A DNA stretch of 64,000 nt from Syntrophorhabdaceae bacterium (GTDB taxonomy: Bacteria; Desulfobacterota; Syntrophorhabdia; Syntrophorhabdales; Syntrophorhabdaceae): positions 1 to 64,000 of the forward strand of contig JAOAGQ010000038.1 in assembly GCA_026415675.1 (NCBI GenBank). The letters are read 5' to 3'. The position numbers and the translations under genes are program-made. The notes under the pieces are model-generated. The model was not told where the DNA came from and made no database searches. It was given only the letters and a program-made list of their open reading frames with translations. Below, one piece after another: positions 52,459-61,113 of the stretch. Positions within the stretch are counted from its first letter, which is position 1. The number at the start of each line of letters is the position of its first letter.

Positions 52459-55400
52459 TTGAGGCTCTCCCGCCTTGAATTATTCGGTTTTAAATCATTT
52501 TTAAACAGGACGGTCTTTTCCTTTGACCAAGGGATTACCGCTATCGTGGGACCTAACGGGTGCGGTAAAAGTAATGTGGTTGATGCGATAGTCTGGGCCT
52601 CGGGAGAGAGGGGAACAAAGTCTCTCAGGGTAAAGGACATGGGGGATGTGATCTTTCACGGGAGCAACGGAAAGAGGCCTGTGAATATCGCAGAGGTGAC
52701 TATAGGTCTTTCGGATAACGAGACGAACTATGAGATAAAAAGGCGTATTTACAGGGACGGGGTGAACGAATACTACCTCAACGGAAATCTCGTAAGACTC
52801 AAGGACATCCAGGATTTCTTTCTCGGCACCGGCATAGGGGTTAACTCATACGCTATTGTGGAACAGGGGAGGATCGAGTATTTCATCCAGATGAAGCCCC
52901 ATGAGAGACGTGTTGTCATAGAGGAGACAAGCGGCATCACAAGGTTTGAGGAGAAGAAAAGGGAAGCGATAATCCGTATGGAAGAGGTAAAATCAAACCT
53001 CGAAAGGGTGGAGGATATATACAGAGAGGTAACCACTTCCCTGGAGAAGGCGACTGTCGAGTGGGAGAGATGGCGAAAGTATAAGGCCCTATCGGAAAAG
53101 CAAAACAGGATAGATTCGATGATCCTGATAGATGGTTACGGCAAAATCAGAAAAAGACTGGAAAAGATGTTTGAGAAAAAGGAAGGCCTTGAGAAAGAAA
53201 TCCTGATAAAAGAGGGGGAGATTGCTGAGATAAAAGGGAGACTCCATTCAAAGGAAGAGGAGTTTGCCCTGATCGAAAGGGTCATAAGAGAGCTTGAGGT
53301 GGAGATAAAGGGTAAAGAGAAAGATATGGAGAACAGGCTTGTGGAGGTTGAATATATAGAGGGGGAGATTAAAAGACTTGAAAAGGAGAAGGGAGGCATT
53401 GAAAAAGAGCAGGAGAGGTTATCCCAAGAAATAGAAAGATACAAAGAAGAGATAAAAAAACTGGAGGATGAACTTACATCAAACACCCATTCCCTCTCAA
53501 AGGGAGAGGAAGAAGGAAAAGAGTTAGAGAAGGCCCTCACAACATTGAAGGAGAAGGCAGAGGAGATTGAACAACTGATGGAGAAGGAGAGGGTAGGGCT
53601 TTTTGTGGTGGCAAACAGCATCGCAGAGGCAAAGAACAGGCTCGCCGAGATGGAGAGGATAGAGAGGGAAAGGGAGAGGAGAAGAAAAAAAAGGGAAGAG
53701 GATATCAAACGTTTCACGGAGAGGCTCGATGCCCTGAAAAAGAGGGTTGAGTATATAAAAGAGACCATAAACACGGAGAAAAATGAGAAGGACTCAAGGG
53801 TCCTAAAAATGGATGGCCTCTATAAAGAGAAAGAACGTCTCGGTAGAGAGTTGGAAGAGAAGAGGAGAACCCTCTATATGTTGAAGGCCGAGAAGAGGGG
53901 GAAGGAAGAGTATCTGAAACAGCTAACAAACAACAGGGGGGATCTCCCTCCAAAGATAAAAGAGATGAAGAAGCTTCTGGATGTGGCACGGATAGAAGAG
54001 GGAAAGGAGAAGGCCCTCGAGAGATTCTTCTCAAGGGAGATGCAGTACTATGTGGTTCCAGAAGGGAATATGGATAAGGTGGGAGAACTGGCAAGGAAAT
54101 ACGGGGAAAACCTGATCTTTTTCCCTGAGAAAGGGATTTTCGAACAGAAGGGGGATGAGGTTGAGATACATGTTGTCTGGATTACCACCCCTGAGGAAGG
54201 TTTCAGAAGGGTCTCAGAGGGTGAGGAGGGGATCTTTCTAAACGACGAGATATATATAGATTCAAGGGGTATAGTGATACAGGAGAGGGCGGAGAAGAGG
54301 ATAGATATAAAGAAGTTTAAGGAGCAGAAGAGGGTCGAGGAGGAGCTTAAGGCCGTCGATGAGAGATTAAGAAATATAATAGCGGAAATAAATACCCTGG
54401 AGGCAGAGTTTAACCGTTACGATAAGGCTTATAAGTCCATAAGGCACGAGGTGAATCTAAAGGACGAAAACATTAAGAAAAAGGAGAAGGAGCTCACCCT
54501 CATTGAGGCAGAGGAGAAGACGATCAAGGAGAGGTTATCAGAACTCGATTCAGAGATAGACCTTTTTGAGGAGATAGACTCCGCTGAGGTAGAGAGGCTA
54601 ACAAAAGAGAGGGCAGAGAAGGAGAAGGAGAAGGAGAGGCTCGAGGGGAGGCTCAACTTTTTAAGGGGGGAACAGGAGAAGAGAAGGAGAGAGTATGGGG
54701 AGGTTTCTGCAAAGTGGCATGAACTGACCCTCACATTAGAGAGAATAAGGGGAAGGATGAAGGCAATTTCAGAAAGGATAGAGAGGAATAAAGAGACGAT
54801 TACAACCTATTCGGAAGAGATGGAGAAAAACAGAGAGAAAATCTTATTTACCGAAAATGAGATGGCGAGGACTAAGGCAAAAAGGGATCAGGTGGAAAGG
54901 GACTACGGAAGACTCAAAGACCAGTGCGAGAAGGAGATTAAACGATACGAAGATATAAAGGCCACATCCGGTAATGTCCATATGGAGAAGAAGAATCTGG
55001 AAGATCAGATAGAATCGGTACAGAAAGAGGTGGAAAAGATAAGGGCAAAACGGGAAGGTATAGAGACCGAGATGGCGGTGATGGGGGAAAAACTGGAGAC
55101 AATAACGGAAAGGCTTGCCACAACTTATGGCATCACAAACCCCGATGGGGTGGCCTTGGATAAAGGGGTTGACCTTGAGAAGGAAAGGGAGGATATCTTA
55201 AAGGCCATAGGAGAGTTGGGGGATGTGAACTTCAGGGCAGAAAAAGAGTATGAGGAGTTAAAGGAAAGGGCATCTTTTCTTGAGAGACAGAAAGAAGACC
55301 TAAAAGAGGCGATGGAGGCCCTTAAAAAGACGATAATCAAAATCGATAGCCTCTCAAGGGAGATCTTTTTTGAAACCTTTGAAACGGTAAACGGGGCATT

Positions 55401-55797
55401 CAAACGATTCACAGAACTTCTCTTCAAGGGGGGCAAGGGTTACCTCTCATTTAACCAGGAGATAGCAGGGGTGGAAATGTTCGTTCAACCTCCGGGGAAG
55501 AGAACAACGAGGATGGAGCTCCTCTCCGGGGGTGAGAAGACCCTGATATCCCTCGCCTTTCTCTTATCCCTTATGGATACAAAACCCTCTCCATTTTCCC
55601 TGATGGATGAGATAGACGCCCCTCTCGATGATGCGAACATCATCTCCCTCATGGATATCATAAAGGGTATAAGTACAAGGACGCAGATTATCCTCATTAC
55701 CCATAACAGGATCACGATGGAGGCCTCCGATGCGATATACGGCGTTACCATGGAGGAGGAGGGCATATCTAAGGTTGTATCTGTCAGACTAAAATAA
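52459..55797 (+). CDS. smc: Chromosome segregation/condensin protein SMC
   Basis: A 1112-residue SMC ATPase. N-terminal head with Walker A VGPNGCGKSN (about 32-41), long coiled coil (about 170-500), a compact hinge region (about 510-615), second coiled coil, and C-terminal head with the ABC signature LSGGEKT (about 1022) and Walker B SLMDEIDAPLDD. It works as a dimer with ScpA/ScpB, which are not in the window. The hinge looks short and lacks the usual opening glycine motif. It starts with TTG at 52459, about 8 bases after AAGGGG; no in-frame ATG fits. Confidence 0.94.
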   Translation: MRLSRLELFGFKSFLNRTVFSFDQGITAIVGPNGCGKSNVVDAIVWASGERGTKSLRVKDMGDVIFHGSNGKRPVNIAEVTIGLSDNETNYEIKRRIYRDGVNEYYLNGNLVRLKDIQDFFLGTGIGVNSYAIVEQGRIEYFIQMKPHERRVVIEETSGITRFEEKKREAIIRMEEVKSNLERVEDIYREVTTSLEKATVEWERWRKYKALSEKQNRIDSMILIDGYGKIRKRLEKMFEKKEGLEKEILIKEGEIAEIKGRLHSKEEEFALIERVIRELEVEIKGKEKDMENRLVEVEYIEGEIKRLEKEKGGIEKEQERLSQEIERYKEEIKKLEDELTSNTHSLSKGEEEGKELEKALTTLKEKAEEIEQLMEKERVGLFVVANSIAEAKNRLAEMERIERERERRRKKREEDIKRFTERLDALKKRVEYIKETINTEKNEKDSRVLKMDGLYKEKERLGRELEEKRRTLYMLKAEKRGKEEYLKQLTNNRGDLPPKIKEMKKLLDVARIEEGKEKALERFFSREMQYYVVPEGNMDKVGELARKYGENLIFFPEKGIFEQKGDEVEIHVVWITTPEEGFRRVSEGEEGIFLNDEIYIDSRGIVIQERAEKRIDIKKFKEQKRVEEELKAVDERLRNIIAEINTLEAEFNRYDKAYKSIRHEVNLKDENIKKKEKELTLIEAEEKTIKERLSELDSEIDLFEEIDSAEVERLTKERAEKEKEKERLEGRLNFLRGEQEKRRREYGEVSAKWHELTLTLERIRGRMKAISERIERNKETITTYSEEMEKNREKILFTENEMARTKAKRDQVERDYGRLKDQCEKEIKRYEDIKATSGNVHMEKKNLEDQIESVQKEVEKIRAKREGIETEMAVMGEKLETITERLATTYGITNPDGVALDKGVDLEKEREDILKAIGELGDVNFRAEKEYEELKERASFLERQKEDLKEAMEALKKTIIKIDSLSREIFFETFETVNGAFKRFTELLFKGGKGYLSFNQEIAGVEMFVQPPGKRTTRMELLSGGEKTLISLAFLLSLMDTKPSPFSLMDEIDAPLDDANIISLMDIIKGISTRTQIILITHNRITMEASDAIYGVTMEEEGISKVVSVRLK

Positions 55798-55804
55798 ATA
55801 GGGT

Positions 55805-56785
55805 TTACAGAAATAGATGCTCCATCAATCTGTTTAACATCTTTGCCCCTTTAACCTCTGTCTCAAATAGGGGGATTATGGCCCTTACCTTATCCCCAAA
55901 TATCCTCCAAATTTCCTCCAGATGCTCTTCCTGCATCTTTATACGGTTCAAAACAAATTCCGCAGCGTTATCCCCTATCTTCTCCTTCTCGATGACCCCG
56001 TTTACAACAACACCCCCCACAGGTATTCCAAAATCGTAGAACCAATTTATGAATCTTGTTATTACGGCAATAGGAAGCGCCTCGGGCAAGGTGGCAAAAA
56101 AGAAGGCCGTTAACTCCTGGTTTGTAAGAAGACTCTGGGCCTTTGCCATCCGGTCTTTAAATTTCAGGAGATAATCGAGAAGGGGATCCTCCTCTTTCTT
56201 TTTTGTGAAGGAAAGGGCCTCCCTTAGGCTCTTTGCCTCATCCCTGCTCTTTAGCATCTTCTCCACCCACAGGGAATATACCTTGGACATGCCGAGGAGT
56301 CGTCTTGCGTTGGCCGTGGGGGCCGTATCGAAGACATAGAAGTCGTATTCATCTTTAAACATGAGCTCTGTCATGTTTTCAAACATCGCCGATTCTTCAA
56401 AAGCAGGGTTCATCGTAGCCGATTCGACGAATTCGTCGGCCTTTGTCGTTATATCCGCAAACTTTAAAAACCAGTTTATCTTCTCCCTGATCTCGTTCTT
56501 TGAACGTTCTATCGTATCCTTTGTATCGATTTCAAAGGCATAACAGAGTTTTTCGTCGCAAACATTGACCACCTTTCCAAAGACATCCGTCTCAAAAAGA
56601 TTCGATAGACTGTGTACAGGATTTGTTGAGGCGAGAAGGGTCTTTTTTCCCTGCCTTGCTGCCCATAATGCCGCTGCCCCTGCCATAACGGTCTTACCTA
56701 CACCACCCTTTCCACCGAAGAAAATGTATTTGAGTTTGGGGTGGTCTTCCATAAATTTTGTCATACTTATCTTTATCTCGTTCAT
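55805..56785 (-). CDS. ArsA/Get3-family ATPase, copy 1 of a pair
   Basis: A 326-residue deviant-Walker ATPase. P-loop GGKGGVGKT near residue 25, NPVHSLSNLF where Get3/ArsA has the DPAHS switch I, and DTAPTANARRLL as switch II (normally DTAPTGHTLR). No metal-binding arsenite cysteine triad is obvious. No ars genes are nearby, so arsenite export is unlikely. GAGGAG lies 8 bases before the ATG. It lies 30 bases downstream of copy 2 and converges on smc with only 7 bases between the stops. Confidence 0.85.
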   Translation of the reverse strand: MNEIKISMTKFMEDHPKLKYIFFGGKGGVGKTVMAGAAALWAARQGKKTLLASTNPVHSLSNLFETDVFGKVVNVCDEKLCYAFEIDTKDTIERSKNEIREKINWFLKFADITTKADEFVESATMNPAFEESAMFENMTELMFKDEYDFYVFDTAPTANARRLLGMSKVYSLWVEKMLKSRDEAKSLREALSFTKKKEEDPLLDYLLKFKDRMAKAQSLLTNQELTAFFFATLPEALPIAVITRFINWFYDFGIPVGGVVVNGVIEKEKIGDNAAEFVLNRIKMQEEHLEEIWRIFGDKVRAIIPLFETEVKGAKMLNRLMEHLFL

Positions 56786-56815
56786 CGTGAGACTCCTCTT
56801 TAACCGTGACTAATA

Positions 56816-57796
56816 TCAGGTGAACATCGTTGATGCCAGTTTCTCGATCATCTCAAGGCCTGTCACATCCCTCTCCATCTCAGGGACATGGGCTAAAATC
56901 TGACCTTTGAACTTCTCCTCAATGACCTTTAAATACTTCTCCTGCATGTTAAGTCTGTTCTTGAGATACTCAGGGATCTCGAGGCTTTTTAACTCCTTCG
57001 GCAGGACCCTGTTCACTATATAGCCACTTAAAGGCACTTCAAATTTGGCAAAGAGTTCTGCTGCCTTCAATGTGTCGTTTATGACCATTTCCTCGGCGGT
57101 GAGGACAAAGAAAAAGGCGGTCTTCTCTTTATCGGTTAAGATGGAGGACGATTTGTTGATCCTGTCCTTTATATATAGGAGCTCATTCAGGATCGCATCT
57201 TCGTCCAGCTCCTTATCCCTTTTCATCACCGCAGCGACCTGGTCGTATTCCCTCATCTGCTGTCTCAGGCCTGTGATCTTTTCGATCCATTCATCGTAGA
57301 CAGAGGCCATGCTCAGATAATATAGGGCATGGCCGAGAGGAACAAGGTCATATATATAATAATCAAACCCCCCTTTTACAACTATATCGACCACCTCATC
57401 AAAGATCGCGCTCTCTTCCATCGCCGGCTCCGCAGCAGCGGCCTGGATGTAACTCTCGATCTCATCGGGAATCTTTTCCATACCGTACATATCGAGTATC
57501 TTCTGCCTTATCTCCTGCTGGTATTCCTTGACCCTCAGATCCGCATCAATCTCCTGTGCATAGAGGTTTGGCATGATCTCTGTCGGTCCTTTGCCGAAGA
57601 TGTTCTGTTTGAATATGTCGCTTAATGAGGCCTGAGGGTCAACGGAGAAGACGAGGACCTTCTTTCCCTGTTTCGCAAGGTAAAATGCCGTGGCAGCTGA
57701 GAATGTGGTCTTACCGAGACCTCCTTTACCACCAAACATGATGTACCTTCTATCCGGGTAGTCTTCAAATATCTTTTTGAGTGAAATGGGAACCAC
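56816..57796 (-). CDS. ArsA/Get3-family ATPase, copy 2 of a pair
   Basis: A 326-residue paralogue of the next gene, with P-loop GGKGGLGKTT, VDPQASLSDIF (switch I) and a diverged switch II DLVPLGHALYYL. The two copies keep different parts of the switch motif, suggesting a functional pair like the two halves of ArsA. The formal start is GTG at 57796, but that codon lies within AGGAGGTGG. Translation may really begin at the ATT at 57787, 8 bases after AGGAGG, where the copy 1 homology also starts (ISLKKIFEDYP versus ISMTKFMEDHP). It belongs to the cstA operon. Confidence 0.83.
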   Translation of the reverse strand: MVPISLKKIFEDYPDRRYIMFGGKGGLGKTTFSAATAFYLAKQGKKVLVFSVDPQASLSDIFKQNIFGKGPTEIMPNLYAQEIDADLRVKEYQQEIRQKILDMYGMEKIPDEIESYIQAAAAEPAMEESAIFDEVVDIVVKGGFDYYIYDLVPLGHALYYLSMASVYDEWIEKITGLRQQMREYDQVAAVMKRDKELDEDAILNELLYIKDRINKSSSILTDKEKTAFFFVLTAEEMVINDTLKAAELFAKFEVPLSGYIVNRVLPKELKSLEIPEYLKNRLNMQEKYLKVIEEKFKGQILAHVPEMERDVTGLEMIEKLASTMFT

Positions 57797-57813
57797 CTCC
57801 TTTTCTCAATGTC

Positions 57814-58083
57814 TTAAGCAAGGGCATCGGTCAGGTCTTTTTCCCTTAACATCCTCCTCTTCCAGGTGGCTATCTGGGGAACCACATAGGGAAGGAGCCT
57901 CAAAGAGTAATACGGAGGGAGTATGGGCACCCCGAGCATATCCCCCATGGTAATGAGGATAAAAAGATGTTCCATGCTTGCCCTTGTCTTCAGTGCAAAA
58001 CGGGCCGAATCGTGGGCAGCGACGCCATACACAAACTCTTTAACGGCCTGAAAAAAACCACCCTTTTTCTTATCTTTCGTCAT
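57814..58083 (-). CDS. Small protein of unknown function in the cstA-arsA operon
   Basis: An 89-residue protein with a basic start (MTKDKKKGGFFQAVKEFVYG) and a moderately hydrophobic middle (MEHLFILITMGDMLGVPILPPYY) that could touch or enter the membrane. I recognise no family. It occupies the position held by the small YbdD/YjiX protein next to cstA in enterobacteria but does not resemble it. GGAG lies about 7 bases before the ATG. It sits between cstA and the two ATPase genes with short gaps. Confidence 0.7.
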   Translation of the reverse strand: MTKDKKKGGFFQAVKEFVYGVAAHDSARFALKTRASMEHLFILITMGDMLGVPILPPYYSLRLLPYVVPQIATWKRRMLREKDLTDALA

Positions 58084-58107
58084 CTAACATCTCCTTTTAG
58101 AATCTTT

Positions 58108-59793
58108 TTATGCCTTGGCCTCTACGGCAGGGGCCTTTATAGCCCTGTATCTATTTAGGGCCTTTACACCCTCAATCCCCAAAACTATAGCGGCAACAAC
58201 AAGAAAAAGACCAACAAAACCCATAAGGGTATTCCCTATCAATGCCTCTCCCTTTACGGCCCCGGCAAAGACCTTCTGGAGCAAGCTGTAAGAGGTGAAG
58301 AGGAGGGCGGCAATCGTGGTGATAAACATAAATATCATGGGATAGAACGTCCAGGCTGCCGGTCTACCCTCGGAGGTGAGCCAGGCCGTAACGAGGAGGA
58401 GGGCAAGGGAAGCCATAAGCTGGTTAGCCCCGCCGAAAAGCACCCATAGATACTGCCACCACCCTGTAAGTACAAGAACCATACCGAGTATACACGCTAT
58501 AAAGGTCCCTACATGGGCATTTCTGAAGATGGGGTGTATATCGCTTAAAAGTTCTGAAGTGGCCACCCTCATAAAACGGATTACTAGCTGCATGATGGTT
58601 ATAGCGAGCACTATCATCATAACACTTCCGTATGACCTCCCCAGGGTACTCGGAATACCGAGGGCACCGAGGAATTTTGATACCCCTGCGGCAAAAATAC
58701 CACCGGGGCCTTTTACGATGGCTGCTCCGTATTCGGCAGGGGAGGCATATATGGTACCTGCAATGATCAGGGCAAAGAGGGCGAGCATCATCTCAATAAA
58801 CATCACTCCTCCCCCCACAGGCCTTGCATCGAGCTCATTTTCGAGCTGCCTTGCGGTACCGGAGCTCGATACGATACTATGCCACCCCGATATGGCACCG
58901 CAAGCTATTGTGACAAACATGATGGGCCACATGGGACCTACCCTGATGGAGAATTCTGTATAGGCAGGAAGGGTGAAATTGGGGTGTAGAATAAGAACGC
59001 CTATGATGCCAAAGAAGAGCCCGAGAAACACGATATAAGAGGCTACATAGTTTATCGGGAGGGCGAACCTCCAGATGGGCAGGACCGCGGCAAAATAACA
59101 GAAGACAAATGCCGCAATAGACCAGAGTATCCTGCTGTTTGACAGTTCTGTCCCAAGGATCTTGTCTGAAGGGAGGATTGATCCCACCCAGATACCCAAA
59201 AGGGCGATAAGTACCGTCACAACGGTGGTAAGGATGATATCGTTTCTCCACCGGTATATCATCTGTCCCGCGAGGATACCCCCTATTGTCATGAAAAGCC
59301 ATGCCATTGGGGCGGCCTTAAGGGTGGAGGCGGTACTCACAACCACGTTTCCGAAGGCCCCGGCTATTAAGAGGAGATAGAAATAAATAAAAGAGAGGAG
59401 GATCAATCGGGCCTTGGGAGAGATCAGTCTGTGGCTTAATCCCCCGAAAGAGGCCCCATCATTTCTCATGGCGACAACGGCGCTCGAGTAATCCTGAACC
59501 CACCCTATGAAGAGGGCACCCCCCAGTATCCAGATCAGAGCAGGGAGCCATCCCCACTGGATGGCTATAATGGGGCCTATGATAGGGGCAGCCCCTGCTA
59601 TGGATTTGAACTGATATCCAAAGAGGATGTTCTTGCTTGTGGGCATGAATTCAACGCCATCCATGTACATCTTTGCCGGAGTGGTTCTTTTTGGATCCGA
59701 TTTGATGATCTTCGTATCGATATGACGGGCATAAAAACGATAACCTATAAAAGCGACGATAAAACCCAGAACAAGGACAATTATGGAATTCAT
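58108..59793 (-). CDS. cstA: CstA-family carbon-starvation transporter
   Basis: A 561-residue inner-membrane protein with about 15 hydrophobic segments and the CstA core FKSIAGAAPIIGPIIAIQWGW, GWVQDYSSAVVAMRNDGAS and CGAISGWHSIVSSSGTARQL. Known family members take up pyruvate or peptides. AAGGAGGGG precedes the ATG and a promoter lies at 59868-59895. It heads a four-gene operon with a small protein and two ArsA-type ATPases, a combination different from the E. coli cstA-ybdD arrangement. Confidence 0.92.
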   Translation of the reverse strand: MNSIIVLVLGFIVAFIGYRFYARHIDTKIIKSDPKRTTPAKMYMDGVEFMPTSKNILFGYQFKSIAGAAPIIGPIIAIQWGWLPALIWILGGALFIGWVQDYSSAVVAMRNDGASFGGLSHRLISPKARLILLSFIYFYLLLIAGAFGNVVVSTASTLKAAPMAWLFMTIGGILAGQMIYRWRNDIILTTVVTVLIALLGIWVGSILPSDKILGTELSNSRILWSIAAFVFCYFAAVLPIWRFALPINYVASYIVFLGLFFGIIGVLILHPNFTLPAYTEFSIRVGPMWPIMFVTIACGAISGWHSIVSSSGTARQLENELDARPVGGGVMFIEMMLALFALIIAGTIYASPAEYGAAIVKGPGGIFAAGVSKFLGALGIPSTLGRSYGSVMMIVLAITIMQLVIRFMRVATSELLSDIHPIFRNAHVGTFIACILGMVLVLTGWWQYLWVLFGGANQLMASLALLLVTAWLTSEGRPAAWTFYPMIFMFITTIAALLFTSYSLLQKVFAGAVKGEALIGNTLMGFVGLFLVVAAIVLGIEGVKALNRYRAIKAPAVEAKA

Positions 59794-59867
59794 GATCCCC
59801 TCCTTGATGGGATAGGTTAAACCCTGATCAAAAATCAGAGGTTGATGCCCTGTAATGTATAAACATT

Positions 59868-59895
59868 TCTATAATTTAATGTGTAAAAATGTCAA
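59868..59895 (-). promoter_or_regulatory. Promoter of the cstA operon
   Basis: Minus-strand perfect TTGACA (59895-59890), 16-base spacer, TATAGA (59873-59868). The TGA within the -35 (59894-59892) is the stop codon of the upstream membrane-protein gene. Confidence 0.6.
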
Positions 59896-61091
59896 CGAAA
59901 ATATTTATGGGTTTCCTTTTTTGCCGCTTTTATATATACCCTTATCCTCCTTCTATTTGGTTCATTAAGCATCTTTGAGAGTTGCCCTTCGGAGAGGTCT
60001 AAAAGTTTTTCTAATCTATCTACCCCGGACCCTTTCAATTTCAAGTAGTTTTTATAGCCTAAACCCTTGAGATGGACAATCTTTATTGCCTTTTTCTCGT
60101 CTTCATCGAGGAGCTTTAGGTCTATTCCATAGGTAGTCCTTATCCCTGCCCTCACGATATGCCTTTTGGTCTCATCTTTTATAAAATCCACCTCACCGGG
60201 TCTTACCGTGTAAGAGAATACCGTATATTTATCGATCCCGAAAAAAACGATAAAGGAGAAAATCAGGGACAGAAATGAGGAAATAAGGATTAACCTCTTT
60301 TTTTCAATACCTTTCAAAAAACTTAAAAAGGCGGATACGTTAAGACTGAATACGGGAAAGCCGAAGTATCCGAGGAGGGGCATCTCGAAGACCTTCATAT
60401 CCTCAAAAAAAGGGACCGTGTATATCCATTTCGCCACAGACCAGTAATTCCATGTCTCCCACAGAAGGCCGCATAAGAGACCGGAGAGAAGGGCAGAAAA
60501 GCATCTCCCTCCATTACCCTCCTCTAAATCTTTCATAAAAGAACCTTGACCCTTGAGATAGTTATAACCATCAATAATGAAGAGTAGAAAGACCCAGGCA
60601 AGAGGGAAAAAAATATCGGGAAAAGAGATTAGGAGGCCGAGCATGATTAAACCCGAAAGGGTCGCCTTAAACGGATAACGACGGATCTGGCGGACGGGTC
60701 TTATCCTCTTGTCGCCGAGTATACCACAGAAAAGCTCCGTTGTAAGGGATACAGCAGGGATCACCGTACCAAAGGATATGAGGTACCCCAGATACCTTTC
60801 ATACGTATTCGGGGGGAGATTTATATAATACCAGTTCTTGATCACAAAATTGATTGCCTCAAAGATACACCAGAAACCGCAGGAGAGGATGATCATGCAG
60901 GGGAGAGACCTGTTCAGGAAAAGGAAACCTTTTCCTTTGAAAGAGAGGTATGTATCCATGAAGAGAATGTAAGACCACCAAGAGATGATATAGAAAAAAT
61001 ACTGAAAGGGCTCTATTCTGTAATAGAGGATAAGACCGCCAAACAAAAGGAGGACAACGGATAAGAGAAAAAGGGTTATTCTGATTTTCAC
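59892..61091 (-). CDS. Polytopic membrane protein with a helix-hairpin-helix-like C-terminal domain, function unknown
   Basis: A 399-residue protein. About eight hydrophobic segments occupy residues 1-285, with a conserved-looking cluster of Trp/Glu/Asn (WETWNYWSVAKWIY, then FEMPLLGYFGFPVF) and an earlier FEAINFVIKNWYY. The soluble tail (about 300-399) contains RAGIRTTYGID, HLKGLGYKNYLKLKGSGVDRLEKLLDLSEGQLSKML and a basic end, the pattern of tandem helix-hairpin-helix modules. I cannot assign a function. It begins with GTG at 61091 with no clear Shine-Dalgarno, 22 bases after the LysM/NlpC gene, so it is probably cotranscribed. Confidence 0.75.
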   Translation of the reverse strand: MKIRITLFLLSVVLLLFGGLILYYRIEPFQYFFYIISWWSYILFMDTYLSFKGKGFLFLNRSLPCMIILSCGFWCIFEAINFVIKNWYYINLPPNTYERYLGYLISFGTVIPAVSLTTELFCGILGDKRIRPVRQIRRYPFKATLSGLIMLGLLISFPDIFFPLAWVFLLFIIDGYNYLKGQGSFMKDLEEGNGGRCFSALLSGLLCGLLWETWNYWSVAKWIYTVPFFEDMKVFEMPLLGYFGFPVFSLNVSAFLSFLKGIEKKRLILISSFLSLIFSFIVFFGIDKYTVFSYTVRPGEVDFIKDETKRHIVRAGIRTTYGIDLKLLDEDEKKAIKIVHLKGLGYKNYLKLKGSGVDRLEKLLDLSEGQLSKMLNEPNRRRIRVYIKAAKKETHKYFR

Positions 61092-61113
61092 TTACATTTA
61101 AAAAAAGGATTTT

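Noticed and set aside
55798-55804. Terminator between convergent smc and ArsA-type genes
   Set aside because: Only seven bases separate the stop codons and no hairpin with a T run is visible.
55805-57796. Arsenite efflux ATPase genes
   Set aside because: No arsB, arsR, arsC or arsD nearby, no arsenite cysteine triad, and the genes belong to a cstA operon.
59824-59838. Inverted repeat CTGAT-N5-ATCAG in the cstA leader
   Set aside because: Arms of only five bases in an AT-rich leader; too weak to call an operator or terminator.
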